Positions 43,430 through 52,937 of a stretch of 64,000 nt of DNA are shown in pieces (within the stretch, counting starts at the first letter, position 1; the number at the start of each line of letters is the position of its first letter). This DNA comes from Alicyclobacillus sp. SP_1 (GTDB taxonomy: Bacteria; Bacillota; Bacilli; Alicyclobacillales; Alicyclobacillaceae). The stretch is taken from the NCBI RefSeq assembly GCF_024706985.1, contig NZ_JAMCCX010000083.1, positions 61,469-125,468 on the forward strand, in the 5' to 3' direction. The position numbers and the translations under genes are program-made. The notes under the pieces are model-generated. The model worked only from the letters and a program-made list of their open reading frames with translations. It was not told the DNA's origin and searched no databases.

Positions 43430-44863
43430 TCAACCGTCCACCAAAACCCAGGTATCCTTCGCGCCGCCACCTTGGGACGAGTTCACGATGAGCGATCCGT
43501 CCTTCATAGCGACCCTCGCCAACCCCCCACCAAATACCGTCGTGTGCTCACCTTGAATGACGAAAGCGCGCAAATCGACATGACAGCCCCGCATGCCTCC
43601 TCCAACAAAGGTCGGTACTTTTGACAACTGAACGGTTGGCTGTGCGACAAACTTGTGCGGAGCACCGAGGATACGCTTGCGAAAGTGCTCAATCTCCATT
43701 TCTTGTGCTTGCGGGCCAATCAGCATGTTGTAGCCTCCGGATGAATCCGTCTGCTTTACCACCAATTCTGGGAGACGAGACAGTACAAACTCTCGCTCCT
43801 CTGGATTGGAAAGATGATAGGTGGGTACATTCGGAAGGATTGGCTGCTCTCCCAGGTAGTAGCGTATCATGTCCGGAACATAGGCGTAGACAGCCTTGTC
43901 GTCCGCCACACCATTGCCAAGGCCGTTCGCAATCGCAACATTGCCCGCTCTGTAAGCATCCATCAACCCGGGAACGCCTAGCAGAGAGTCGGAGCGGAAC
44001 TCGAGCGGATCTAGAAAAGCATCATCAATCCTCCGGTAGATGACGTCCACCTCTTGCAGCCCATGCGATGTTTTCATATACACCACACGGTCCACCACCA
44101 CCAAATCGCGACCCTCGACCAATTCGATACCCATCTGCTGAGCGAGAAAGCTGTGGTCGAAATATGCGGAATTATACATACCTGGGGTCAAGAGAACGAC
44201 CGTCGGATTCTGACGTTCATGAGGGTCCAGTTGCTGTAATGCACTGAGAAGATCTGTAAAATAAGTGGCGAGTGAACGCACGGAGTAGTCGCGGAAAAAC
44301 TCAGGAAAAACTTTTCTCATGACGTAGCGGTTTTGATAGACATACGCCATGCCCGATGGGTTGCGCAAATTGTCTTCGAGGACGTGATATTCGCCTGTCT
44401 CGTTGCGAATCAAGTCAATTCCAGACATGAAGATGTGATTTCGACGAGGTATGGCGACATGCGCAACCTGGGGACAAAAATATTCACTCGTGACAATCAG
44501 GTCGCGCGGAACGACACCTTCATAGAGAATTTCTTGGTCATTGTAAACATCTTCAAGAAATGCGTTGAGCGCCTTGACTCGCTGCACCAGACCTCGCTCA
44601 ATGTGCTCCCACTCAGCAGCCGGAATAATTTTGGGAATAAAATCGAACGGCATGGGCCGTTCTGTGCCCCGTTCGTCATGATACACGGTAAAGGTAATTC
44701 CTTGGCGAAGGAAAATGGACTGTGCCATACGGTAACGGGTGTGCAATTCTGGCTCAGAAAAATCGGCGAGCGTCCGATGGAGACGAACGTATGCGTCACG
44801 CGGGGAATCTGCGCCACGCATCATTTCATCGTAGCCCGAATCGACGACGTAGTTCTCAAACAT
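43430..44863 (-). CDS. Circularly permuted ATP-grasp ligase
   Basis: From the ATG at 44863 (GAGAGG upstream) the protein has 477 residues and fits the CP_ATPgrasp family: FDFIPKIIPAAEWEHIERGLVQR near the N-terminus, LNAFLEDVYNDQ, VLEDNLRNPSGMAYVYQNR (Mg/ATP Glu and Asn), VVLLTPGMYNSAYFDHSFLA and LVVKQTDSSGGYNMLIGP (ATP-binding Lys). The reaction is expected to be ATP-dependent amide ligation. First gene of the three-gene unit with alpha-E and transglutaminase. No protease subunit (Anbu) gene is adjacent. Confidence 0.9.
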   Translation of the reverse strand: MFENYVVDSGYDEMMRGADSPRDAYVRLHRTLADFSEPELHTRYRMAQSIFLRQGITFTVYHDERGTERPMPFDFIPKIIPAAEWEHIERGLVQRVKALNAFLEDVYNDQEILYEGVVPRDLIVTSEYFCPQVAHVAIPRRNHIFMSGIDLIRNETGEYHVLEDNLRNPSGMAYVYQNRYVMRKVFPEFFRDYSVRSLATYFTDLLSALQQLDPHERQNPTVVLLTPGMYNSAYFDHSFLAQQMGIELVEGRDLVVVDRVVYMKTSHGLQEVDVIYRRIDDAFLDPLEFRSDSLLGVPGLMDAYRAGNVAIANGLGNGVADDKAVYAYVPDMIRYYLGEQPILPNVPTYHLSNPEEREFVLSRLPELVVKQTDSSGGYNMLIGPQAQEMEIEHFRKRILGAPHKFVAQPTVQLSKVPTFVGGGMRGCHVDLRAFVIQGEHTTVFGGGLARVAMKDGSLIVNSSQGGGAKDTWVLVDG

Positions 44864-44964
44864 CGGCCTCTCCCCCAGTTCGCTCGGCACTACTTACTCT
44901 CTCAGTATACCGCACAAAAGGAGAAAATTTCGAAACACTTTGTAAACCGTCGGTTCGGAATGAC

Positions 44965-45876
44965 TTATGAGTCGTCTTCCGGGAGGACTGTGCGGGCAAT
45001 TTTTGCGTCGAGCGCTTCGAAGGCCGCATAGTCAATCAAGTCGTAGAGTTCCGACCTCGTCTGCATGCGAGCGAGGGACTCCCGTTGGGTGCCTGTCGCA
45101 TAAATTTCGGAAAGCACCAACTCATATGCTTTCGCCGCCACCCGCAGTGACGTTACGGGAAAGAGAACAAAGCGATATCCCAGCGCTTGCAACTCCTCGG
45201 CTGTCCACAAAGGCGTCTTGCCAAACTCGGTCAGATTCGCCAGAAGGGGCACTCGAATGGCCTGTGCAAACTGCCGAAACTCTTCCTTCGTCGTCAAGGC
45301 TTCCGGAAAAATGACGTCTGCCCCTGCATCTTGATAGGCTTGCGCTCGCCGTATTGCCGCATCGATTCCTTCCACTGCGTTCGCGTCGGTTCGTGCGACG
45401 ATTACTAACTCCGGGCTCGTCTCTTTGAGCGCAGTGATTTTTTCGACCATTTCCTCTCGTGACACCAAGGTTTTTCCATTCAGATGCCCGCACTTTTTCG
45501 GAAGTTGCTGATCTTCCATTTGGACGGCAGCAACTCGGGCTTCGACCATCTCTCGCCCTGCGCGAGCCAGTTGCAGAATGCCTCCATATCCCGTATCGAT
45601 GTCAACTAACAGAGGGAGATTCGATGCACGAACGAGATCGCGCGCATGATGAGCCACTTCTGTCGAGTGCAACAGCCCTAAGTCCGGGAGTCCACGGCTA
45701 GCTGTGTAAGCGGCTCCCGATAGATATAGACAACGGAAGCCAATGCGTTTTGCCACCAAAGCTGCCAGAGCTTCGTGGACGCCGGGAATTTTGACGATTG
45801 TTTGCGACGCAAATTCCGCCCGAAAAGCTGTTGCCAACTCTGCTTGACTCCGCTCCCGCTCAACTAACCAAGTCAT
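44965..45876 (-). CDS. prpB: Methylisocitrate lyase (PEP mutase/isocitrate lyase superfamily)
   Basis: A 303-residue barrel enzyme with GVHEALAALVAKRIGFRCLYLSGAA, DIDTGYGG, the catalytic-loop signature QLPKKCGHLNGKTLV, and VARTDANAVEGIDAAI. KKCGHLNGK is the 2-methylisocitrate lyase form. It splits methylisocitrate to pyruvate and succinate in propionate catabolism. No prpC or prpD lies next to it, so other parts of the cycle are elsewhere. The ATG has GGGAGTGG upstream. Confidence 0.9.
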   Translation of the reverse strand: MTWLVERERSQAELATAFRAEFASQTIVKIPGVHEALAALVAKRIGFRCLYLSGAAYTASRGLPDLGLLHSTEVAHHARDLVRASNLPLLVDIDTGYGGILQLARAGREMVEARVAAVQMEDQQLPKKCGHLNGKTLVSREEMVEKITALKETSPELVIVARTDANAVEGIDAAIRRAQAYQDAGADVIFPEALTTKEEFRQFAQAIRVPLLANLTEFGKTPLWTAEELQALGYRFVLFPVTSLRVAAKAYELVLSEIYATGTQRESLARMQTRSELYDLIDYAAFEALDAKIARTVLPEDDS

Positions 45877-46007
45877 TCCGAGACCACTCCCAACTTATAA
45901 TTGCACCCATCGGAACACTCTAACTTGTGGTATGGTAAAGATGCGAATTTTGTCGGCAAGACGTCTCTAGGATGATTCCATAGACGTCTCGGAAAGGTGG
46001 AACACGT

Positions 46008-47099
46008 GTGAATCTCACAGCAGCGTCAACTCATGCTATTTTACATACCTACTATTTGGACTTAATCCAAATTTTAGTAGTACTTCTCTTCCTTGTTGCC
46101 TTTAAACTGGGCTTGGTCTGGGGGATGGCAAAAGTCTCCGTAGTGCTCTCCGAAGAGGGAGCGAAAGCCGCAAAAGCCTCGGTCAAGAAGCGCATTCGTC
46201 CCCCGGTAGGCTTTCGTGCACTGCGCTATGGCATGGCCGGTCTGTTGCTACTCAACGGACTTCTGCAAATTCGCCCCACGATGGTATTAGTGCATCAACA
46301 CGCTTTAGACCTACCGCTGCACAACGGCGCTTCCGCTTTCACCGCAATGAACTTGGCGTTCGCTCACTTCTGGGCAGCGCACGCCTTGTGGTTGAACATC
46401 TGGATGGTGGTCATTCAATTGGCATTTGCCGCTATGCTGTTGACTTTCAACCAGCGCTCCATTCTCCGGGCAACAGCCGGGGTATTGATTGTCTTTTCGC
46501 TGTTTCTGTGGGTGGTTGCCGAAGGCTTCGGGCATTTCGCCACATTCGCGCCATCGTTTCTATACGGTGCCCCTGGAACCGCCTTATTAATGTCGGTTGT
46601 CGCTTCCCTGCTCTTTTTGCGTCTCAGTGCGTGGAAGACGAAGCGTCTGCATCGTGGGTTGCAAGTAGGCCTGGGGGTCTACTGGCTACTTTTCGGATTG
46701 CTTCAATGGCTGCCCGAAACCAAGCATTGGTCCGTCTCAGGATTCCAATATTTAGACCATCCCATCGGTCTATCAGAAAGCCCATCTTGGTTTGCATTGG
46801 CGCACCAGCATCTCGTAGCTAGTGCGGTCTTGCATCCGGTTCTGATGAACTTGGTCTTTGGTATGATTGCGTGGATGCTCGCAGCAGGAGCTTTCTTCAT
46901 CCGGCGCCGCGGCTTTACCCCCTGGTTTGTCGCTTCGACCATCTGGCTCTTGTTTCTATGGCTCACATTTGACGGCGCAGGAATGTTTGGCGCCTATGTC
47001 TACCCAGCGCGCACGGCACCCATCGTCTTCGTCGCCCTGCTGCTGACTCGTCTCACGCGTCACAATGGACTGCCACCTCGCGAACGCGTGGAGGACTAA
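46008..47099 (+). CDS. Polytopic membrane protein of unknown function
   Basis: A 363-residue protein starting at GTG with AAAGGTGG upstream. About nine hydrophobic helices are seen, with His residues inside or near several of them (TAMNLAFAHFWAAHALWLNIW, EGFGHFATFAPSFL, FALAHQHLVASAVLHPVLMN), a pattern often linked to haem or metal binding in membrane proteins. I do not recognise the family. The stop codon lies in a 13-bp tandem repeat. It is convergent with the NOS gene; a direct link is not shown. Confidence 0.75.
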   Translation: MNLTAASTHAILHTYYLDLIQILVVLLFLVAFKLGLVWGMAKVSVVLSEEGAKAAKASVKKRIRPPVGFRALRYGMAGLLLLNGLLQIRPTMVLVHQHALDLPLHNGASAFTAMNLAFAHFWAAHALWLNIWMVVIQLAFAAMLLTFNQRSILRATAGVLIVFSLFLWVVAEGFGHFATFAPSFLYGAPGTALLMSVVASLLFLRLSAWKTKRLHRGLQVGLGVYWLLFGLLQWLPETKHWSVSGFQYLDHPIGLSESPSWFALAHQHLVASAVLHPVLMNLVFGMIAWMLAAGAFFIRRRGFTPWFVASTIWLLFLWLTFDGAGMFGAYVYPARTAPIVFVALLLTRLTRHNGLPPRERVED

Positions 47100-47128
47100 A
47101 GCGGAAGACTAAAGCGGAGGACTAAAAT
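47090..47128. repeat. 13-bp tandem repeat, three copies, spanning a stop codon
   Basis: GGAGGACTAAAGC (47090-47102), GGAAGACTAAAGC (47103-47115) and GGAGGACTAAAAT (47116-47128). The first copy contains the TAA of the membrane protein gene. Because the unit is 13 bp, the later stops fall in other frames. Confidence 0.92.
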
Positions 47129-47145
47129 CGAGCTGCGCACGACTC

Positions 47146-48276
47146 TTATGTTTCGATGATGGGCGGATACGGAGGCGGCTGCCTCAGATAATTTGGCGTA
47201 ACCATTCGGTTGTCGTAGTTGCGGTGAAAGATGTGCGTAGCTGCTGGTGACACCGGGGGAATGAGCCAAGTCCAGTCGCCTGTTACCGCCCGGTGCGCAT
47301 CCGTCTCCGTACGCTCAAATTGTTCAAATTGCCGTGCAGCCGTGTGGTGGTCGACGATTCGCACACCGCTCTCCTGGAAAGAATAGAGGACCGCACGATT
47401 GAGCTCAACCAACGCTCGGTCGCGCCACAGCGTCCGTTCGCGGTGCACATCCAACTCGAACACTTCGGCGACCTCGGGAAGTTTGTTGTACCGGTGTCGA
47501 TCCGCTAAATTTCGCGCGCCAATCTCCGTCCCCATATACCATCCGTTGAAGGGGGCTGCCGGGTATCGAATTCCGCCTATCTCCAGGGCCATGTCAGAAA
47601 TCATCGGCACGGCATACCACTGCAGCCCAAGTTCCGCAAAACGGGAGCAGTCGGGGTGACGAATGGGTACCTCCAGCACCTCGTCTCGCGCAATCGCAAA
47701 CCACTCGGGCCTCTGCCCATCCACCTGCACAACGAGCGGTAACACATCATACTCGGACGCATCCCCATGCCATCCCAAACTTGTACAAATCTTTGTAAAA
47801 GCCAGGGAATCCGGGTCTCCGCGAAGGCCCTTGTCCGTCTCATAGCCCGCATAGCGAACGAGTTGATGGTTCCAAATTCGGACTCCGCACACCTCCGTCT
47901 CCGGTCGCTGCGCGGAAAACACCGTAATCGTAGGGCGAATTTTCCCGCCGTTGGTAGCATAAGAGATGTGATTCAAGAGCGCACGCTTCACTTCCTGCGG
48001 CGAACGTGCAGAACGCTCGTCAAAGACATTCAGAGATTTCCAAAACAATCGTCCAATGCAGCGATTGCTGTTGCGCCAAGCCATTCGAGCACCATGTTGC
48101 AACTCTTCGTAGGTATGTTCGTACGTGCCAGTGTCGCGAATTTCGCGCTCCACTTCCTCGATTCGTTCCTGCAGACACGATTCACTCTTCTCAAGTTCCG
48201 CATAACACGTGGAGAGAAAGTCCTTAGCCTGCTGCAACAACCCTGTTGTAGACTGTAACATAAGTCTGACTACCAT
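47146..48276 (-). CDS. nos: Bacterial nitric oxide synthase oxygenase
   Basis: A 376-residue oxygenase domain without reductase part, as in other Firmicute NOS proteins. The haem-thiolate Cys is in ARMAWRNSNRCIGRLFW (about residue 73), arginine-binding Glu in NGWYMGTEIGARNLAD, and the C-terminal WTWLIPPVSPAATHIFHRNY lies at the pterin/dimer face. It oxidises arginine to citrulline and NO with electrons from a general reductase. The ATG at 48276 is preferred because GGAG lies six bases upstream; an ATG at 48294 also keeps the frame. No pterin or haem genes are adjacent. Confidence 0.96.
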   Translation of the reverse strand: MVVRLMLQSTTGLLQQAKDFLSTCYAELEKSESCLQERIEEVEREIRDTGTYEHTYEELQHGARMAWRNSNRCIGRLFWKSLNVFDERSARSPQEVKRALLNHISYATNGGKIRPTITVFSAQRPETEVCGVRIWNHQLVRYAGYETDKGLRGDPDSLAFTKICTSLGWHGDASEYDVLPLVVQVDGQRPEWFAIARDEVLEVPIRHPDCSRFAELGLQWYAVPMISDMALEIGGIRYPAAPFNGWYMGTEIGARNLADRHRYNKLPEVAEVFELDVHRERTLWRDRALVELNRAVLYSFQESGVRIVDHHTAARQFEQFERTETDAHRAVTGDWTWLIPPVSPAATHIFHRNYDNRMVTPNYLRQPPPYPPIIET

Positions 48277-48379
48277 CCTTCGCTCCGGCTCCAACTACAC
48301 CCTTTCAGTGTAGCCTATTTCGAACCCCGTTGCCGAAAAGAAAGCGGCTTATCGGCGACAACTTCCGCACGAATTTTCG

Positions 48380-50299
48380 TCAGTCTCGCGACTCTTCATA
48401 TACATCGACTTCCAGTTCTGCAGTACCCATCGAAGGTATGTGCAATTTCACCAGACCTGCGTTCCAGACGACCGTTTCTCGAAGACAGATGTCACCCACG
48501 CAGTCGACGACCGTCAGGCGCCCGCAGAGCCCTGTGAGATTCTCCGGAATCTCAACCACCATCGCATCCTGGAAAGTCCCGTTGACAAACACGTACCTCT
48601 CATGTAAGGGATTGGGTCGATCCGCTCTCGACACCGTCCCGTCCGCACTGTCCGGCAGTTGAATCACCATCGGAGCATACGCGACGCAAAGCCACTCTTC
48701 GCGCGTCTTTGCCACGACTAAGGGATACAACAACTCCGGGTGATAGGGGCGAAGTTGACCCTCTAGCAAGACCGTGCGGTGCTGGCGCCAGAATGCGATA
48801 CAATGGCGAACGACTTTCTCGTGGCGGGAATTAAGCTCGTCCAGTCGCACGGACACCTGAGGAACAGCAAACAACACTTGGAGGAACTGCAACGCGACAC
48901 TCTGTTCCGAGTCATCAAAATGCCACATCACCATGTCCGAATGCACGGGTGTGTGTTCCGCCAGCAGTCTCACATCCAACGTGCGCACCCGATTTTCCAT
49001 ACCATCCTCGGGACAGTCCACGGCTCGAAACATGTTCCCAAACGCACGCATTCCTGGCCCCACGTACGATTGTCGAAACTCCACGAGAAGGTCCGGACGC
49101 ACCGCTCCGAGACGATCTACCAGTTCTGCAAACAAGGCCTCGACTGCCAGAACCACACTTTGCTCATCTCGCTGTGCTCGCCTCGGTTCACTCGCGTCGT
49201 CTGAAAGCGACGGTACTCCCTCATGCGCCGAGACACCCCCTTGTATCGATCGTACTCGCTGTGAGGAAAAAGTATCGACAAAATCCAGCTTCAAGCCGTC
49301 CAACCCAAACTCGGTCACCGCGTGAAGGTAAGTCTCCAACAGATATTCGCGAACATCAGGATAGCGCACGTCAAGTACCCCGGCGCCGAGTTCCTCGCGT
49401 ACGCCGAGCAACTTGTCCTGAAAGCGTGCCCACACTTTGCTCTGCTTGCCGACGAACGGAACAGCAAACCAGAGCACGTATTTCAGGCCCATTTGGTGGA
49501 TGCGGTCCACATGTGCACGCATGTCAGGTATCTTCTCCAAACACACGTCCCAGTCCCCACAATACGCATAACCCCGTTCGGCATTGGACGTCTGCCAGCC
49601 ATCGTCAACAATAACGACTTGAAAGCCCATGTCCTTGGCGAGTTCGCATTGACGCTCCACTTCGCTATCCGTCAAAGGCTGGTGAAAACTGTACCAGGTA
49701 GAGTACACCGGCAAGCGTGCCGATGCGGGCACCGACAGCGGCGGTCTCGTCGCATGCACCCGCCACCACGAAGCCACATCCGCGATGGCCTCCGCATAAA
49801 ACACCGACCGCACATCCAGGCGCAGCATACTCGGCTTTCCACTGACGCCGTTTTGAACATCCGTCGAGAAGAGTTTGAGTACGCACTGAACACTCGCCGT
49901 CTCTTCATGCACCTCGGCACACAGAGTGACGGGTAATGTCGCGTCCGACCAAGCGAACGTGAGGCGATTTTGCCCATCGGCGCGATGCATACAGACCACC
50001 GGTGCGTGGGACGTGAGGCGTGCGGTAAAACCTTGACTGCCGTTCAAATCTAAACTACGACGGCGGCCAGCTGCAGGAAACCACAGCGCCTGCAGATCAA
50101 TGCAAGGAACCTCCCAGAGAACCTCCATAGGCTCAAGCGTTTCCATCTCGGAGCGGAGGGCCCATTCAAAAACGCCATCGGCCACCTGTACTGGCCCAGA
50201 AAACACCGCAGAAAAAGGTACTTCGTGAATGTCTCCCCCGCGTTCCAAGCGCACACGGAACGATTGCTGTAACTGACCTATATCCAACACGAATGACAT
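48380..50299 (-). CDS. Alpha-galactosidase, GH36-type
   Basis: A 639-residue protein with an N-terminal beta domain and a TIM barrel. YSTWYSFHQPLTDSEVERQ and VVIVDDGWQTSN are GH36/GH27 hallmarks; the nucleophile Asp is in FGLDGLKLDFVDTF and the acid/base Asp in FRAVDCPEDGMENR. No signal peptide is visible, so it should act inside the cell on imported alpha-galactosides. GGGAGG precedes the ATG. No sugar transporter or regulator gene is adjacent. Confidence 0.92.
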   Translation of the reverse strand: MSFVLDIGQLQQSFRVRLERGGDIHEVPFSAVFSGPVQVADGVFEWALRSEMETLEPMEVLWEVPCIDLQALWFPAAGRRRSLDLNGSQGFTARLTSHAPVVCMHRADGQNRLTFAWSDATLPVTLCAEVHEETASVQCVLKLFSTDVQNGVSGKPSMLRLDVRSVFYAEAIADVASWWRVHATRPPLSVPASARLPVYSTWYSFHQPLTDSEVERQCELAKDMGFQVVIVDDGWQTSNAERGYAYCGDWDVCLEKIPDMRAHVDRIHQMGLKYVLWFAVPFVGKQSKVWARFQDKLLGVREELGAGVLDVRYPDVREYLLETYLHAVTEFGLDGLKLDFVDTFSSQRVRSIQGGVSAHEGVPSLSDDASEPRRAQRDEQSVVLAVEALFAELVDRLGAVRPDLLVEFRQSYVGPGMRAFGNMFRAVDCPEDGMENRVRTLDVRLLAEHTPVHSDMVMWHFDDSEQSVALQFLQVLFAVPQVSVRLDELNSRHEKVVRHCIAFWRQHRTVLLEGQLRPYHPELLYPLVVAKTREEWLCVAYAPMVIQLPDSADGTVSRADRPNPLHERYVFVNGTFQDAMVVEIPENLTGLCGRLTVVDCVGDICLRETVVWNAGLVKLHIPSMGTAELEVDVYEESRD

Positions 50300-50423
50300 A
50301 GCCTCCCTACTGCTAACAAGCCAAGTTCGACTTCAACTGCTGGACGAAACAAAGGTCTCCGGACATGTTCCGTATGGGCGGCTGGCAATGCATCCCGCGG
50401 TGTGGCGAGAGAGCCGCATCCAT

Positions 50424-51284
50424 TCACTTAGCCGGAGTCCCGACGGTATGAACCGTCAATCCATTAAGAACCCCTTTCGGAAGTTCCCTGCTCGGCACCA
50501 TTCGACCCTTTTCCCAGCGGTAAATCACGGTCACTGGAGGTAGATTGGGAGCGTACATAGGGTCATTCGACGCATAATTGACATAGGTTACCTGAAATGC
50601 TTCTGCGCCATCCGGAATGACCGATTTTATTTGCGTGGCCTCCGCGTGCGAGTTCAGGCCAACCCAAGTATTGTTGTGGAAAAAGAAGAGAATTTGTCCG
50701 AGGCCATCTGCCGTCGGATTGCGAGTGCCGACAACAGCGCTAAGCGTCCCGCCTTGGCCGTCCGGTGTGAGAATAGGTTTGGAGGTTTCGGAGAAGTCTT
50801 CTCCCGTGTCCTGGATTTCGGATGTTGATGCCATGACCGCATGCACAGCCGACGCGCTCGGCCCATGCAGGACAGGCAACTTTGCCTGTATGGACCATGC
50901 GTGACCGTTCCACTGGCTCTCATCGCCGATCCGATGAAGAGCTTGCATGACATACCAGATGGGCAAGTAGAACACTGTCCCAACCTGTTCGGCAGACGTA
51001 GTATAAGCTCCGTCGACGGAAAGCCGGAAGTGTTCATAATGATGTGGAACATTCAAATTTGCCAAAACAGTCATGACATCGGTCTCTGGAAAATATGTAG
51101 TGGCATGGCTCACGACATGCGCCGAGTGAAGCAGAGCATGCCCGTTTAGGAAGACAACGTCCGCCGGAACTTCTCGACTCGGAGTTGAAGCCGCCCATGC
51201 AACTGGAGCCTGCATCCACTGGACGGCCCCCGCTCCCGCGACGGCCACGGTAAACAACGCGAGCAAACGTCGAGTATACCTCAT
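50424..51284 (-). CDS. Secreted protein of unknown function
   Basis: A 286-residue protein with a clear signal peptide (MRYTRRLLALFTVAVAGAGA, cleavage probably after AWA near residue 31) and no lipobox. The first half (VFLNGHALLHSAHVVSHATTYFPETDVMTVL...) resembles copper-amine-oxidase-N-like/stalk domains; the second half (GGTLSAVVGTRNPTADGLGQILFFFHNNTWVGLNS...) looks like the LppP/LprE-type beta domain found in surface proteins. These are impressions from pattern only. GGGAGGGA lies upstream of the start. Confidence 0.72.
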   Translation of the reverse strand: MRYTRRLLALFTVAVAGAGAVQWMQAPVAWAASTPSREVPADVVFLNGHALLHSAHVVSHATTYFPETDVMTVLANLNVPHHYEHFRLSVDGAYTTSAEQVGTVFYLPIWYVMQALHRIGDESQWNGHAWSIQAKLPVLHGPSASAVHAVMASTSEIQDTGEDFSETSKPILTPDGQGGTLSAVVGTRNPTADGLGQILFFFHNNTWVGLNSHAEATQIKSVIPDGAEAFQVTYVNYASNDPMYAPNLPPVTVIYRWEKGRMVPSRELPKGVLNGLTVHTVGTPAK

Positions 51285-51455
51285 GAGTGCCGTTCCCTCC
51301 CGAATACGATTCTGACAACTTCCATTTTACACGGAGGGCGGACTTGAAAACGAACTTTCTAAAAATTTTGCGTCGACGTGTCCGAGTGCGAGTTGACGCA
51401 CATGACCACTGGCCTAGCGCCATCGCGACATGCGTATCCGTACCAAAGGAACATT

Positions 51456-52937
51456 TTACGCTTCGACGTTTGCTTCCCCGCTCTGAGCAGAGCCACTGAA
51501 CGGGATATCCACCGCACTCTGTGTCGGCGCCTTTTTGCGCCGCGCGAACAGAATTCCTGCGACGATGAGTAACCCGAGCAACACGTCCACCCACGGCGAG
51601 ATAGTCTGTGCTCCCACCACCAAAAAACACCCCAGCAGCGCGAGCAGATAGACGGTCGTGAACGCCGATACCACCAACATGAGGCGATGGGCATGTCGCG
51701 TCTGTGCCCGTTGGTGCAAATCATTCGTGTCATGGCGGCGCCAGAGAAAGATGCTGGCCGTTAAATTATCCAGCATAAACTCAAAGATAAGAAAAAATCC
51801 GGCGGTTGACAGTACGATATTGAAAAAGACCCCTAGAGACGATACGAACAGTTGTAGTGTCATCACCGCCCATGCCGCCGCAAAGATAACCCATGTGGCT
51901 ACCGCCGGCACGCCACGGCGATTGAGTCGCCCAAACCACCGGGCAATCATACCGTCTCGACCCATGGCGAAAAGGCCGCGAATGAGAATGTAGGCAGTCA
52001 ACCAGAGAGAACCCGCAGTAGAAGCAAGGACCGGGATGAGAATCCACAGCGACGCGTGCGGCGGCATGAACGCGCGCATGCTGTGCGCCCAGAGCACGAG
52101 CGGATCGGCCGAATTGACCAGCAATTTGCGCGGCGTCTGCAACAACACCAAAGGAATAAAAAGAAGGTAGATGAGCAGCGCGAAAATGGCACCAATGATA
52201 CCACCAACCCCAGGGTCTCGATGCGGATTGGTCGATTCTTCGGACGCGTAGCTGTCAATTTCCCAACCATCCATGATGGTGCTGGCCACGACCATCGTCA
52301 GTAGCAGTCCACCGAGATGAAACGACAAACTGCCGAGGGCCACGTGAATGTGTGGCATGGCGCGAATTCCAAAAAAAGCGAAGGCCCCGAGAAAAATCAA
52401 CTCGATGACAAAGAAGATTTGCGTCACAAGCGCCGTCGGTCGAGCCCCACGGAGGAGTGGCACGAGCGCGAATGCCATCCAAAACGTGGCCACCGCAAAC
52501 TGTAGCCAAGTGTTCTGGAGTCCTGACGGATCGACCAAAGCCAACGTATACTGCGCGGCTGGTACAAGAATCGGCGGAATGGACGTGAAGTAGGCGAGCA
52601 ACAAAATCCAGCCTTGAAAGCGCGCGGCACGCGGCCCGAGCACCCGCCGCGACCAGTGATAGGATGCCCCTGCGTGCGGAAAGTGGCGGTTCAACATGCG
52701 GAAGGTGTACGCAGAGATGAGAAACGGCAGAGCAATCAACAAAATGCCGAGAACGCTGTACATGCCACTGTCTGCCACCATCACCCCGGCCGTCGCAGAG
52801 ATACTAAAGGCCGGCGCCACACTCGAAATTGAGAGACTGCTCAAGTCGAACAGAGAAAACGTCTGACGCATGCGGCTCTTCGCTTGCATCGAACTTTTTT
52901 GCTTGTCATCACGAACCGGGGGCGGACCTTGGCTCAT
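51456..52937 (-). CDS. APC-superfamily amino acid permease in the cobalamin operon
   Basis: A 493-residue permease with about 12 membrane helices. The start FSLFDLSSLSISSVAPAFSISATAGVMV is the unwound helix 1 typical of APC transporters; HFPHAGASYHWSRRVLGPRAARFQGW follows. Its ATG overlaps the stop of the CbiW-like ferredoxin gene (ATGA), so it is translated with the cobalamin genes. Known corrin pathways need threonine-derived aminopropanol and glutamine as amide donor, so uptake of an amino acid or amine for cobalamin synthesis is a possible role; the substrate is not shown by sequence. Confidence 0.86.
   Translation of the reverse strand: MSQGPPPVRDDKQKSSMQAKSRMRQTFSLFDLSSLSISSVAPAFSISATAGVMVADSGMYSVLGILLIALPFLISAYTFRMLNRHFPHAGASYHWSRRVLGPRAARFQGWILLLAYFTSIPPILVPAAQYTLALVDPSGLQNTWLQFAVATFWMAFALVPLLRGARPTALVTQIFFVIELIFLGAFAFFGIRAMPHIHVALGSLSFHLGGLLLTMVVASTIMDGWEIDSYASEESTNPHRDPGVGGIIGAIFALLIYLLFIPLVLLQTPRKLLVNSADPLVLWAHSMRAFMPPHASLWILIPVLASTAGSLWLTAYILIRGLFAMGRDGMIARWFGRLNRRGVPAVATWVIFAAAWAVMTLQLFVSSLGVFFNIVLSTAGFFLIFEFMLDNLTASIFLWRRHDTNDLHQRAQTRHAHRLMLVVSAFTTVYLLALLGCFLVVGAQTISPWVDVLLGLLIVAGILFARRKKAPTQSAVDIPFSGSAQSGEANVEA

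Noticed and set aside
48949..49936. Long plus-strand frames opposite the GH36 gene
   Set aside because: Antisense to a conserved enzyme, Arg/Pro/Ser-rich, no motifs.
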